Made by a program: the position numbers and the translations under genes | Notes under the pieces: model-generated | Told to the model about the DNA's origin: nothing | Databases searched by the model: none | The model's input: only the letters and a program-made list of their open reading frames with translations | Source of the DNA: Prorocentrum cordatum | Taxonomy: Eukaryota > Sar > Dinophyceae > Prorocentrales > Prorocentraceae | Assembly: GCA_963575745.1 (NCBI GenBank) | Contig: CAUYUJ010001287.1 | Span: 12,501-76,500 of the forward strand | Length of the DNA stretch: 64,000 bases | Reading direction: 5' to 3' | In this document: in pieces, positions 51,436 to 63,562 of the stretch | Position numbering within the stretch: the first letter of the stretch is position 1 | Layout: each line of letters starts with the position of its first letter

Positions 51436-51591
51436 TCACCCTGTCCGCACGATCCAAAGGCACTCAGGCAAAACCGACACTGAGGCACCGTGTAGAGTAA
51501 GAGGAACAAAAGGACACCTCTCTGCACAATGCAGCTCGAAACGAGGGGGACCCCAGCGGTGAGGCCAGGCTAAGCAGGAGGTAAGCTCTGC

Positions 51592-51600
51592 TCAACCTGG
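51592..51600. repeat. LINE-e target-site duplication (TCAACCTGG)
   Basis: Identical to 49527-49535. Confidence 0.8.
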
Positions 51601-52464
51601 CTACCGCCGGGGACCTTGTAGAGCTCTTTTCTTGCCCAGCTCCTCGGAACACGTGAAGCAAGCTTAAGCGAGAGCCAAAAAACTCTAAAAAATCGATCGC
51701 ATAGAAATAGTTTTGCGGACTTAGCTCGAGAAGAAGACTCTGTTCAGAGCTCTAGATGCTTCAGCCAAACGCCCTTGATGATTCTGTATCGGTTTCTGTG
51801 CGTACCACCTCTGTAGCTGTGCTACAGCTAGAGTTAAGTGCAGAATACCGACAGCGCCTCTAAAGAGAACTTGAGAAATACGAATAGCGTTGTGCACCTA
51901 GCTCGACTAGCAGAACGAGTTCAGGCCTCTCGATGCAACAGACGCAAGCGCCTGGTGATACTGAATCAGTTTATGTGCGCACCAGCTTTGTAGCTCCTCT
52001 GAATCTTGAGTTGAGCACAGAAAACCGGCATCACTGGTGAAGATGACTTTTATGGACCTAGCTCGAGTAGCAGACCGAGTTCAGGCCTCTGGATGCAACA
52101 GGCGAGCGCGCCTGATCATTCTGAATCGGTTTCTGTAAGCATCAGCTCTGTAGCTCTCGAAATCTCGAGTTAAGTACAGAAAACCGTGAACGCGTGTCAA
52201 GATGACTCGGAACGCAGTTGGTTCCAGCAAGTCTTTTGATAGTAATATTGCTGCTACGGACCTGAGAATTTAACTGGCAGACGCGGCATAACCCACTACA
52301 CGTCAGAAAAATACCGGTTCTCAGAATGAAATGTAAATATCTTTCAAATCAAAACAAAACCGACCCAAGGTTATCACATTGTCTCTTTTGGTCGGCTCGG
52401 CCAACTAGCTCCACCCCGCGCCGGAATTCCTCTAGCTCATCGATGCCGACGAGCTGTACGAGGT
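51601..52464 (-). mobile_element. Helentron-like element, second part after LINE-e
   Basis: CTACCGCCGGGGACCTTGTA GAGCTCTTTTCTTGC, about three satellite monomers, short-type internal sequence, then the right terminus CCAACTAGCTCCACCCCGCG ... GAGCTGTACGAGGT. Confidence 0.7.
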
Positions 52465-52751
52465 ATTTTTAGACTGCCAACGTGAAGTCGGTCCCTGGCT
52501 TCGCTCGGGAGAATTTTTCGACAGAATGAACTAAGAATTTGTGAGGTAACTTCTGTAATGCCAAGCTTCGCTCTGCGCAAATAGCAGCCCAAACGAATTG
52601 TTAAAACTGCAAAATCGGCTGAGCCAGGCCGCGGAAGGTATGATCGCGTCCCTTTTCGACATTTCGCCAACTAGCTCCACCCTGTGGCCGAATTCCTCCA
52701 GCTCTTCGACCATCAAAGCTCTACGAGGCATTACGAAGGGCTCTACGAGGT
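52465..52751. repeat. Short-type remnants and degraded termini
   Basis: A diverged terminus CCAACTAGCTCCACCCTGTG with AAAGCTCTACGAGGC, and a second GGGCTCTACGAGGT, stand in tandem at about 52671-52752. No gene. Confidence 0.6.
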
Positions 52752-53035
52752 ATTAGAAGCCGGACGGTGGTGCCCGCCAGCAGCCCATCTTCGCCGGTCC
52801 ACAATCCTCGCAGCAGCTCGCTCGTCCCGGCAGCGGGTCCAGGAGAGCTTCCGGCAAGCGTGAACGCGTGCCTGCATACGTGCAGGCACGCTTGAGAGCG
52901 TTCCTGGCAGGGCTTCAGAAGCGCTGCAGGGAGCCCCCAGAGCCCCAGAAGAGCTTCGCCAGAGCTTCTGTGGGCTTGCGAGGTTGGCTTCCTGGTTTGT
53001 ACCCTCTTTGCTCTCCGGGTTTTGGACGCTAGCAA
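52752..53035 (-). repeat. Dispersed repeat F, copy 2 (inverted)
   Basis: GAAGCCGGACGGTGGTGCCC GCCAGCAGCCCATC to CTCCGGGTTTTGGACGCTAG CAAG, the reverse complement of the 35466 copy. It contains the palindrome TGCCTGCATACGTGCAGGCA. Confidence 0.75.
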
Positions 53036-53789
53036 GTTACCAGCCCTGCAGCCAACCTACAGCCCGAGTTACGTGCAGAAAACCGACAGCATCTCAGGAT
53101 GACTCGAACAATACGAAAAGTTTCGCGGACCTAGTTCGGGCAGCAGACAGAGTTCCGAGCTCTGGATTCGACGGGCGGACGCGCCTCATGTCTCCAGATC
53201 GATTCCTGTGACAACCAGCACTGTTCCCCTCCACACAACCCGAGTTCAGTACAGAAAACCGACAGCACCTCTCTGGATCTAACAGACAAACGCGACTGGT
53301 GACTCTGAATCGCTTTCTGTAAGTATCAGCTCCCAGACCCGCTGCGAGGTTTTACAAGGCGCTGCGGGGATCCTGGAGCGGCTGAGATGGGCTGCTGGCG
53401 GGCACCACCACCGTCCGGCTTCCAAGTCAAAACCCTTTAGCTCTAGGAGAGCTCTCCGGGAACTACAGGTGCGAAACTCCATCTTTCAAATATCTTTCAA
53501 ATATCTTTCAAATCAGAAAAACCGACCAGTGAACCGTCAACCTGGTCACCGCCGGGAACCTCGCACAGCTCCTTCCACTTTTTTTTTTATATATATATAT
53601 ATATATAAAAATGAACATGATTTTTTTTTTTTCATGATGACTTGAAGTTGGTTTCTTCAAGTGTTTTGATACTAAATGTGTGCCTACACTCATATTAAGA
53701 CGCAGAGGCCCTCATATTCCTCTACAGGTGCGCAAAATCTGCTGTCTCAGAATGAATGGTCAAATATCTTTCAAACTTGGTAGCGTCCA
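53036..53789. repeat. Satellite monomers, partial F repeat, AT-rich patch
   Basis: Satellite (53036-53330), a third F fragment (53330-53460), a partial hairpin at 53529-53560 (GTGAACCGTCAACCTGGTCA CCGCC), and an AT-rich inverted patch (T11, AT repeats, T13) at 53578-53632. No gene. Confidence 0.7.
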
Positions 53790-55004
53790 CTGGGCGCCGG
53801 CGGTAAACCGTCAACCTTTCTTACCGCCGGGGGACTCGTAGAGCTTCCTGACCATATATAATGTCGACAAAAATTGCAGAGAACGAATAGTTTTTCAGCC
53901 TAAGCGATTTCAGACCTCTCGATGCAACAGCCAAACGCCCCTCATGCTTCTGGATCGTTTCCTGTGCGCACGAGCTCCGTAGCTCTCCTACAGCCCGAGT
54001 TACGTGCGAAAATCGACAGCACCTCTCAAGATCACTCGAACAATATGAATAGTTTGGCAAACCTAGCTCGAGTATCAGACCGAGTTCAGACCTCTGAATG
54101 CAACAGGCGGACGCGCCTGATGTCTCCGAATCGATTCCTGTGATTACCAGCCTTGCAGGCCCCTTACAGCCCGAGTTAAGTGCAGAAAACCGAGAGCACC
54201 TCTGAAGACGACTCGAACAATACGAATACTTTCGCAGACCTAGCTCAGGCAGCAGACCGAGTTCAGAGCTCTGAATGCGACAGGCGGACGCGACTGATGT
54301 CTCCGAATCGATTCCAGTGATTACCAGCCCTGCAGCCCCCTTACAGCTCGAGTTAAGTGCAGAAAATGGACAGCACCTCTCAAGATGACTCGAAGAATAC
54401 GAATAGTTCGCGGACCTAGCTCGGGCAGCACACCGAGTTCTGAGCTCTCCATTTGGCAGGCGAACGCGCCTGATGTCTCCGAATCGATTCCTGTGATTAC
54501 GAGCCCTGTAGCCCCCCTACAGCCCGAGTTAAGTGTAGAAAACTGACAGCACATGTCAAGATGACTCGAACAATACGAATAGTTTCGCGAACCTAGCTCG
54601 GCCAGCAGACCGAATTCAGACCTCTGGTTGGACAGACGAACGTGCCTGATGATTTGCAATCGATTTCTGCGAGAATGAGCTCTGTAGCTGCCCTACAGCT
54701 CGAGTTAAGTACAAAATACCGACAACGCGTATCAAGATGACTCGAAACAGCCCATCCCGCCGCGACGCTTTGCAGAAATATTTACCCGATCGAGCTGAGA
54801 TTAAGACGGCGAGCGGGAATAAGATCGAATATGGTCAGGAAAAATACTAGAGCTCAAACGAATGGTTGAATTTCGAGAACCAAATTTTCAACCGACCAAA
54901 AGTCAGCAAAAGGTCCGTCGAGATTTTTCTTGTCAACTAGCTCTCCAGCGCGCCGGAATTACTCTTAAGCTTCCAGCAACTAGCTAAGGGAAGCTCTACG
55001 AGTT
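53790..55004 (-). mobile_element. Complete long Helentron-like element (1215 bp)
   Basis: A^CTGGGCGCCGGCGGTAAACC to GGGAAGCTCTACGAGTT^A. It was inserted in repeat F (GGTAGCGTCCA^), with the next element directly after the closing A. It contains satellite monomers and the terminal block. Confidence 0.8.
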
Positions 55005-55005
55005 A

Positions 55006-56219
55006 CTGGGCGCCGGCGGTAAACCGTCAACCTTTCTTACCGCCGGGGGACTCGTAGAGCTTCCTGACCATATATAATGTCAGACAAAATTGCAGAGAAC
55101 GAATAGTTTTTCAGCCTAAACGATTTCAGACCTCTCGATGCAACAACCGAACGCCCCTCATGCTTCTGGATCGCTTTCGTGCGCACGAGCTCCGTAGCTC
55201 TTCTACAGCCCGAGTTACGTGCGAAAATCGACATCACCTCTAAGATCACTCCAACAATACAAATAGTTTCGCGAATCTAGCTCGAGTATCAGACCGAGTT
55301 CAGACCTCTGAATGCGACAGGCCAACGCGCCTGATATCTCCGAATCGATTCCTGTGATTTCCAGCCCTGCAGCCCCCTTACAGCCCGAGTTAAGTGCAGA
55401 AAATCGACAGCACCTCTGAAGATGACTCGAACAATACGAATAGTTTCGCAGACTTAGCTCGGGCAGCAGGCCGAGTTCAGGGCTCTGAATGCGACAGGTG
55501 GGCGCAACTGATGTCTCCGAATCGATTCCAGGGACTACCAGCTCTGTAGCCCCCTTACAGCTCGAGTTAAGTGCAGAAAACGGACAGCATCTCTCAAGAT
55601 GACTCGACGAATACGAATAGTTTTGCAAACCTAGCTCGGGCAGCACACCAAGTTTCAAGCTCTGGATTCGTCAGGCGGACGCGCCTGATCTATCCGAATC
55701 GATTCCTGTAAGTACGAGCCCTGCAGCCACCCTACAGCCCGAGTTGAGTGCAGAAAACTGTCAGCACCTCTCAAGATGACTCCAAGAACACAAATAGTTT
55801 CGCGAACCTAGCTCGGGCAGCAGACCGAGTTCAGACCTCTAGTTGGAACAGACGAACGCGCCTGATCAGTCTGAATCGATTAGCTGTCAGAATGAGCTAG
55901 CTCTGTAGCTGCCCTACAGCTCGAGTTAAGTACAACATACCGACAACGCGTATCAAGATGACTCGAAACAGCCGATCCCGCCGCGATGCTTTTTGCAAAA
56001 ATATTTACCCGATGGAGCTGAGATTAAGAAGGCGAGCGGGAATAAGATCGAATGTGGTCAGAAAAAAATATTAGAACTCTAACGAATCGTTGAATTTTGA
56101 GAACAAAGTTTTCAACCGACCAAAAGTCAAAAGGTCTGTCGAGATTTTTCTTGCGATCTAGCTCTCCAGCGCCCCGGAATTACTCTTAAGCTTCCAGCAA
56201 CTAGCTGAGAGGAGCTCTA
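55006..56219 (-). mobile_element. Long Helentron-like element (about 1214 bp)
   Basis: It starts CTGGGCGCCGGCGG one base after the previous element's end. Six satellite monomers and a terminal block follow. The right end is shortened (GAGGAGCTCTA) and abuts the next element. Confidence 0.75.
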
Positions 56220-56501
56220 CTGGCGCCGGCGGTGAACCGTCAACCTGGTCACCGCCGGGAACCTCGTAGAGCTCCTAGCACGCGTAAGAGTGCTCAGCAT
56301 CAAAAGAGCGGGCTTCTGGAAGCATTTCTCGAAAAAGAGAAAACATGATTTGTTTCATGTCGACATAAAGTTGGTTGCGCCAAGTTTTTTGATGGTAAAA
56401 TTGCATCTAGAGAGCTCATATTAAGACAGAGAGGCCCTCATATTCGTCTACAGGTGCGAAAAATCTGCTTTCTCGAAATAAATGGTCAAATATCTTTCAA
56501 A
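56220..56501 (-). mobile_element. Short Helentron-like element, interrupted
   Basis: CTGGCGCCGGCGGTGAACCG subfamily with hairpin arm GGTCACCGCC. It is cut at TATCTTTCAAA by the next element. Confidence 0.75.
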
Positions 56502-57519
56502 CTGGGCGCCGGCGGTAAACCGTCAACCTTTGTTACCGCCGGGGGACTCGTAGAGCTTCCTGACAACATGTAATGTCGAAAAAATTACAGAGGAAAAATA
56601 GTTTCCAGCAATTTCAGACCTCTCAAACCTAGCTCGAGTATCAGACCGAGTTCAGACTTCTTCATACGCGTCTGATGTCTCTGAATATTCCTGTGATTAC
56701 CAGCCCTGCAGCCCGCCTGCAGCCCGAGCTAAGTGCAGGACACCCACAGCACCTCTGAGGATGACTCGAACAATACGAATAGTTTCGCGATTCTAGTTCA
56801 GGCAGCAGACAGAGTTCGGAGCTCTGGATTCGAAAGGCGGACGCGCCTGATGTCTCCGAATCGATTCTAGTGATTACCAGCCATGCAGCCCCCCTACAGC
56901 CCGAGTTAAGTGCAGAGAGCCGACAGCATCTCTGAAGATGACTCGAACAATACGAATAGTTCTGCGATTCTAGATTGGGCAGCAGACCGAGTTCAGAGCT
57001 CTGGGTTCAACAGACAACGGCCACTGATGATTCTGAATAAGATTCTGTACGCATCAGCTCTGTAGCTGTCCTGTAGCTCGAGTTCAGTACAGAAAACTGA
57101 GAGTGTCTGTCAAGATGACTCGAATAATACGAATAGGTTTCCGGACCTAGCTCGGCTAGCAGACTGAGTTCAGACCTCTAGACTTAACAGGCGAACGCGC
57201 CTGATCATCCTGAATCGATGAGCTGTGCCCACCAGCTCTGTAGCTGCCCTGAAGCTCGAGATATATTAAGAAAACCGACAGCGCGTGACAAGATGACTCG
57301 AAACGTCGATCCCGCCAGTGTACTTTTTGGCAGTAAAAGCTACCCGATCGAGCTGAGATCGAGATGGCGAGCGCGACTAAGATCGAATATCGCGGGAAAA
57401 AATACTAGAGCTCAAACGCATTGAGGAATTTCGAGAACAAAATTTTCAACCTACCAAAAGTGAGCAAAAGGTCCGTCGAGATTTTTCTTCTTGCCAACTA
57501 GCTCTCCAACGCCCCAGAA
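56502..57519 (-). mobile_element. Long Helentron-like element, right end interrupted
   Basis: CTGGGCGCCGGCGG, satellite monomers, and the terminal block ending AGCTCTCCAACGCCCCAGAA, cut by the 57520 element. Confidence 0.75.
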
Positions 57520-57916
57520 CTGGCGCCGGCGGTGAACCGTCAACCTGGTCACCGCCGGGAACCTCGTAGAGCTTCTTGCACGCGTAAGAGTGCTCAGATG
57601 TAAAGCAGACAGCTTCTCAGAGCATTTCTAGAAAAACACCGAATTCCGATTTTTCGGTATCAACATGATCTCGGTTCCTCCAAATGTTTAGATATTAGAA
57701 CTACCTCCAGACAGCTGAGTTGCTCGCAGAAAGAAGTTTAGATACTAATGCTCAGAGTAAAAATCTGCTTCCCAAAATGAATTGTCAAATATCTTTCAAA
57801 TTTTCGCAAAACCGACCCAAAGTTATCACATCTTCTTTTCTGGCCGGGTCGACCAACTAGCTCCACCCCGCGCCGGAATTCCTCTAGCTCATCGATGCCG
57901 AGGAGCTCTACGAGGC
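57520..57916 (-). mobile_element. Complete short Helentron-like element (397 bp)
   Basis: It starts A^CTGGCGCCGGCGGTGAACC. The hairpin stem is CCGGCGGTGA/TCACCGCCGG, then ACCTCGTAGAGCTTC. The internal AT-rich part is about 270 bp, then CCAACTAGCTCCACCCCGCG, CATCGATGCCGAGGAGCTCT and ACGAGGC^A. No frame of interest. Confidence 0.8.
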
Positions 57917-57917
57917 A

Positions 57918-58836
57918 CTGGGCGCCGGCGGTAAGCCGTCAACCTTCCTTACCGCCGGGGGACTCGTAGAGCCTCCTGAGCATATATAATGTCGAAAAAA
58001 ATTGCAGAGAACGAATAGTTTTTGAGCCTAAACGATTTCACACCTCTCGATGCAACAGCCAAACGCCCCTCATGCTTCTGGATCGTTTTCTGTGCGCACG
58101 AGCTCTGTAGCTCTCCTAAAGCGCGAGTTACGCGCAGAAATTGACAGCACCTCTCAAGATCACTCGAACAATACAAATAGGTTCGCGAATCTAGCTCGAG
58201 TATCAGACCGAGTTCAGAGATCTGAATGCAACAGGCGGACGTGCCTGATGTCTCCCGAATCGATTCCTGTGATTACCAGCCCTGCAACCCCCTTACAGCC
58301 CGAGTTAAGTGCGGAAAATCGACAGCACCTCTGAAGATGACTCGAACAATACGAATAGCTTCGCGGATCTAGCTCGGGCAGCAGGCCGAGTTCAGGGCTC
58401 GGAATGCGACAGGTGGACGCGACTGATGTCTCTGAATTGATTGCAGTGATTACCAGCCCTGCAGCCCCCATACAGCTCGAGTTAAGTGCAGAAAACGGAC
58501 AGCACCCCTCAGGATGACTCGAACAATACGAATAGTTTTGCGGACCTAGCTCGGGCAGCGGACCGAGTTCCGAGCTCTGGATTCGACAGGCGGACGCGCC
58601 TGATCTCTCCGAATCGATTCCTGTGATTACCAGCACTGCAGCCTCCCTAGCTGCCCTACAGCTCGAGTTAAGTACAAAATACCGACAACGCGTACCAAGA
58701 TGACTCGAAACAGCCGATCCCGCCGCGATGCTTTTTTGCAGTAATATCTACCCGATCGAGCTGAGATCAAGATGGCGAGCGGGAATAAGATCGAATATGG
58801 TAGGAAAAAGTACTAGAGCTCAAACGAATTGTTGAA
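57918..58836 (-). mobile_element. Long Helentron-like element, first part
   Basis: CTGGGCGCCGGCGGTAAGCC with satellite monomers up to CGAATTGTTGAA. It is interrupted by 58837-59233 and resumes at 59234 (ATTTCGAGAACAAAATTTTC) to about 59325. Confidence 0.8.
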
Positions 58837-59233
58837 CTGGCGCCGGCGGTGAACCGTCAACCTGGTCACCGCCGGGAACCTCGTAGAGCTCCTTTCACGC
58901 GTAAGAGTGCTCAGAGTCGAAAGAGAGAGCTTCTGGAAGCATTTCTCAAAAAAGGGAAAAAAAAAATTTTTCGTGTCGACATGAAGATGGTTGCTCCAAG
59001 TTTTTTGATAGTAAAAGAGCGCCTACGGAGCTCATACTCAGACAGAGAGGCCCTTATAGTCGTTTACAGGTGCGAAAAATCTGCTTTTTCAAAATGAATT
59101 GTCAAATATCTTTCAAAAAATTGCAAAACCACCCAAAAGTTATCACTTTGTTATTTCTGGCCGGGTCGACCAACTAGCTCCATCCCGCGCCGGACTTCCT
59201 CTAGCTCACCGATGCCGAAGAGCTCTACGAGGT
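58837..59233 (-). mobile_element. Complete short Helentron-like element (397 bp)
   Basis: CTGGCGCCGGCGGTGAACCG to GAGCTCTACGAGGT. Joining the flanks gives GTTGAA-(A)TTTCGAGAAC, the uninterrupted long-element sequence seen elsewhere (for example 47490). Insertion is therefore exact, between A and A. Confidence 0.85.
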
Positions 59234-59325
59234 ATTTCGAGAACAAAATTTTCAACCGACCCAAAGTCAGCACAAGGTCCGTCGAGATTTTTCTTGCCAA
59301 CTAGCTCTCCAGCGCGCCGGAGTTA

Positions 59326-59422
59326 CTGGGCGCCGGCGGTAAACCGTCAACCTTTGTTACCGCCGGGGGACTCGTAGAGCTTCCTGACAACATATAGTGT
59401 AGAAAAAAATACACAGATATAG

Positions 59423-59490
<68 letters not shown>

Positions 59491-60550
59491 CAATTTCAAA
59501 CCTCTCGGATGCAACAGCCGAACGCCCCCGATGCTTCTGGATTCTCTTCTGTACGAGCTCTGTAGCTCTCCTACAGCCCGAGTTACGTGCGAAAACCAAC
59601 GGCACCTCTCAAGATGCTCGAATAATACGAATCGTTTGGCAAACCTAGCTCGAGTGTCAGACCGAGTTCAGACCTCTGCATGCGACAGGTGGACGCGTCT
59701 GATGTCTGCGAATCGACTCCTGTGATTACCAGCCCAACAGCCCCCCCTACAGCCCGAGTTAAGTGCAGGAAACCGACAGCACCTGTCAGGATGACTCGAA
59801 GAATGCGAATATTTTCGCAGACCTAGTTCGGGCTGCAGGCAGAGTTCGAAGCTCTGGATTCGAAAGGCGGACGCGCCTGATGTCTCCGAATCGATTCTAG
59901 TGATTACCAGCCATGCAGCTGCCCTACAGCCCGAGTTAAGTGCAGAGAACCAACAGCATCTCTCAAGATAACTCGAACAATACGAATAGTTTTTGCGATT
60001 CTAGATCGGGCAGCAGACCGAGTTCAGAGCTCTGGAGTCAACAGACAAGGGCCACTGATGATTCTGAATCAGATTCTGTACGTATCAGCTCTGTACTGTC
60101 CTTTAGCTCGACTTAAGTACAGAAAACCCAGAGCGTCTCTCAAGATAACTCGAATAATACGAATAGGTTTGCGAACCTAGCTCGGCTAGCAGACCGAGTT
60201 CAGACCTCTGGGTTCAACAGGCGAACGCGCCTGATTATTCTGAATCGATTAGCTGTGCTTACCAGCTCTGTACCTGTCCTGAAGCTCGAGTTATCTTGAG
60301 AAAACCGTCACCGCGTGACAAGCTGACCCGAAACGGGCGATCCCGCCGCAGTGCTTTTTGGCAGTAAAAGGTACCCGATCGAGCTGAGATCAAGATGGCG
60401 AGCGGGGATAAGATCGAATATCACGGGAAAAAATACTAGAGCTCTAACGAATGGTCGAATTTCGAGAACCAAATTTTCAACCGACCAAAAGTCATCAAAA
60501 TGTCCGTCGAGATTTTTCTTGCCAACTAGCTCTCCAGCGCCCCGGAATTA
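59326..60550 (-). mobile_element. Long Helentron-like element with A65 tract
   Basis: CTGGGCGCCGGCGGTAAACC, a poly-A run at 59425-59489, satellite monomers and the terminal block to CCCCGGAATTA, then the next copy. Confidence 0.75.
59425..59489. repeat. Poly-A tract of 65
   Basis: Uninterrupted A run inside the 5'-terminal non-satellite part of the element, where other copies have AATGTCGAAAAAAATTGCAG. It is an expansion, not a retroposon tail. Confidence 0.9.
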
Positions 60551-61549
60551 CTGGGCGCCGGCGGTAAACCGTCAACCTTCCTTACCGCCGGGGGACTCGT
60601 AGAGCTTCCTAGCTCGACTTAAGTTGAGAAAACCGCACCTACCAACATTCCGACTCATAGTGAATATTTTTTGACCTCTGAATGCGACAGGCGGACGCAT
60701 CTGATGTCTGCGAATCGACTCCTGTCATTACCAGCCCTGCAGCCCCCCTACAGCCAGAGTTAAGTGCAGAAAACCGACAGCAGCTCTCAGGATGACTCGA
60801 ACAATACAATAGTTTCGCAGACCTAATTCGGGCAGCAGACCGAGTTCCGAGCTCTGGATTCGACAGGCGGACGCGCCTGATGTCTTCAAATCGATTCCTG
60901 TGACCACCAGCACTCTGGCCCCCCTCAGCGCGAGTTGAGTGAAGAAAGCCGAGAGCTCTTCTCAAGATCACTCGACCAATACGAATAGTTTCGCGATTAT
61001 AGACCGGGCAGCAGACCGAGTTCAAAGCTCTGGATTCGACAGACAAACGGAACTGATGATTCTGAATTGGTTTCTGAAAACATCAGCTCTGTAGCTGTCC
61101 TACAGCTCGAGTTAAGTACAGAAAACCGAGAGTTCCTGTCAAGATGACTCGGATTTTACGAGTAGGTTTGCGGACCTAGCTCGGCTAACAGATCGAGTTC
61201 AGACCTCTCGATTCAACAGGCGAACGCGCCTAATCATTCTACATCGATTAGCTGTGCTTACCAGCTCTGTAGCTGTCCTGAAGCTCGAGTTCTGTTAAGA
61301 AAACCATCACCGCGTATCAAGATAACTCGAAACGGCCGATCCCGCCACAGTGTTTTTCGATAGTAATATTCACCCGATCGAGCTGAGATCAAGATGGCGA
61401 GCGGGGATAAGATCGAATATCACGGGAAAAAATACTAGAGCTCTAACGAATGGTCGAATTTCGAGAACAAAATTTTCAACTGACCAAAAGTCACCAAAAG
61501 TTCCGTCGAGATTTTTCTTGCCAGCTAGCTCTCCAGCGCGCCGGAATTA
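60551..61549 (-). mobile_element. Long Helentron-like element, tandem unit
   Basis: CTGGGCGCCGGCGGTAAACC to CGCCGGAATTA. The first satellite monomers are deleted (TAGAGCTTCCTAGCTCGACT T). The same deletion junction is present in the next unit, so the two share ancestry. Confidence 0.75.
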
Positions 61550-62523
61550 CTGGGCGCCGGCGATACACCGTCAACCTTGGTTACCGCCGGGAGACTCGTA
61601 GAGCTTCCTAGCTCGACTTAAGTTGAGAAAACCGACAGCACCTACCAACATTCCGACTCATAGTGAATATTGTTTGACCTCTGAATGCGACAGGCGGACG
61701 CGTCTGATGTCTGCGAATCGACTCCTGTCATGACCAGGCCTGCAGCCCCCGACAGCCCGACCTAAGTGCAGAAAACCGACAGCACCTCTCAGGATGACTC
61801 GAACAATACAGTTTCGCAGACCTAATTCGGGCAGCAGACCGAGTTCCGAGCTCTGGATTCGACAGGCGGACGCGCCTGATGTCTTCAAATCGATTCCTCT
61901 GATTACCAGCCCTGTAGCCCCCCTCAGCGCGAGTTGAGTGAAGAAAACCGAGAGCACTTCTCAAGATGACTCGACCAATACGAATAGTTTCGCGATTCTA
62001 GATCGGGCAGCACACCGAGTTCAGAGCTCTGGATTCGACAGACAAACGCAACTAATGATTCTGAATCATTTTCTTTAAATATCAGCTTTGTAGCTGTCCT
62101 ACAGCTCGAGTTAAGTACAGAAAACCGAGAGTTCTTGTCAATATGACTCGAATAATACGAATAGGTTTGCGGACCTAGCTCGGCTAACAGACCGAGTTCA
62201 GACCTCTGGATTCAACAGGCGAACGCGCCTAATCATTCTACATCGATTAGCTGTGCTTACCAGCTCTGTGGCTGTCCTAAAGCTCGAGTTATGTTCAAAA
62301 AACCGTCAGCGCGTATCAAGGTGACTCAAAACGGCCGATCCCGCCACAGTGCTTTTCGATAGTAATATTCACCCGAGCGAGCTGAGATCAAGATGGCGAG
62401 CGGGAATAAGATCGAATATCACGGGAAAAAATACTAGAGCTCTAACGAATGGTTGAATTTCGAGAACCAAATTTTCAACCGAGCAAAAGTCACCAAAAGT
62501 TCCGTCGAGATTTTTCTTGCCAA
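61550..62523 (-). mobile_element. Long Helentron-like element, tandem unit
   Basis: CTGGGCGCCGGCGATACACC (hairpin degraded) to TTTTTCTTGCCAA. It has the same internal deletion as 60551-61549. Confidence 0.75.
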
Positions 62524-63562
62524 CTGGGCGCCAGCGGTAAACCGTCAACCTTTGTTACCGCCGGGGGACTCGTAGAGCTTCCTGACAACATATAATGTTA
62601 AAAAATTACACCGAAAAAATAGTTTTTCAGCCCAAGCAATTTCAAACCTCTCGGATGCAACAGCCGAACGCCCCCAATGCTTCTGGATTGTCTTCTGTAC
62701 GAGCTCTGTAGCTCTTCTACAGCCCGAATTACGTGCGAAAATCGACAGCACCTCTCAAGATGACTCGAATAATACAAATAGTTTGGCAAACCTAGCTCGA
62801 GTGTCAGACCGAGTTGAGACCTCTGTCAGGATGACTCGAACAATGCGAATAGTTTCGCAGATCTAGTTCGGGCAGCAGACAGAGTTCGAAGCTCTCGATT
62901 CGAAAGGCGGACGCGCCTGATGTCTCCGAATCGATTCTAGTGATTACCAGCCATGCAGCTGCCCTACAGCCCGAGTTAAGTGCAGAGAACCAACAGCATC
63001 TCTCAAGATAACTCGAACACTACGAATAGTATCGCGATTCTAGATCGGGCAGCAGACCGAGTTCAGAGCTCTGGAGTCAACAGACAAGAGTAACTGATGA
63101 TTCTGAATTAGATTCTGTACGTATCAGCTCTGTATTGCCCTTTAGCTCGACTTAAGTACAGAAAACCCAGAGCGTCTCTCAAGATAACTCGAATAATACG
63201 AATAGGTTTGCGAACCTAGCTCCGCTAGCAAACCGAGTTCAGACCTCTAGGTTCAACAGGCGAACGCGCCTGATTATTCTGAATCGATTAGCTGTGCTAG
63301 CCAGCTCTGTACCTGTCCTGAAGCTCGAGTTATCTTGAAAAACCGCCACCCCGTGACAAGCTGACCCGAAACGGGCGATCCCGCCGCAGTGCTTTTTGGC
63401 AGTGAAAGGTACCCGATCGACGTGAGATCAAGATGGCGAGCGGGAATAAGATCGAATATCACGGGAAAAATTCTAAAGCTCTAACGAATGGTTGAATTTC
63501 GAGAACCGAATTTTCAACCGACCAAAAGTCATCAAAATGTCCGTCGAGATTTTTCTTGCCAA
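62524..63562 (-). mobile_element. Long Helentron-like element, first part, interrupted
   Basis: CTGGGCGCCAGCGGTAAACC to TTTTTCTTGCCAA. It is interrupted by 63563-63962 and resumes with ACTAGCTCTCCAGCGCCCCG at 63963, running out of the window. Confidence 0.8.

Larger units (their letters stand above)
49536..51591 (-). mobile_element. LINE-e: LINE-like or non-autonomous derivative
   Basis: Flanked by 9 bp duplications TCAACCTGG at 49527-49535 and 51592-51600, at the same loop position as the other LINEs. The 3' end has a CAGCTGTCACAGCTG hairpin inside AGGGC...GCGCCCT, then an A7 tail. It has no RT or endonuclease. A single long frame broken by one TAG covers most of it. It may be a deletion derivative mobilised in trans. 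Confidence 0.7.
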
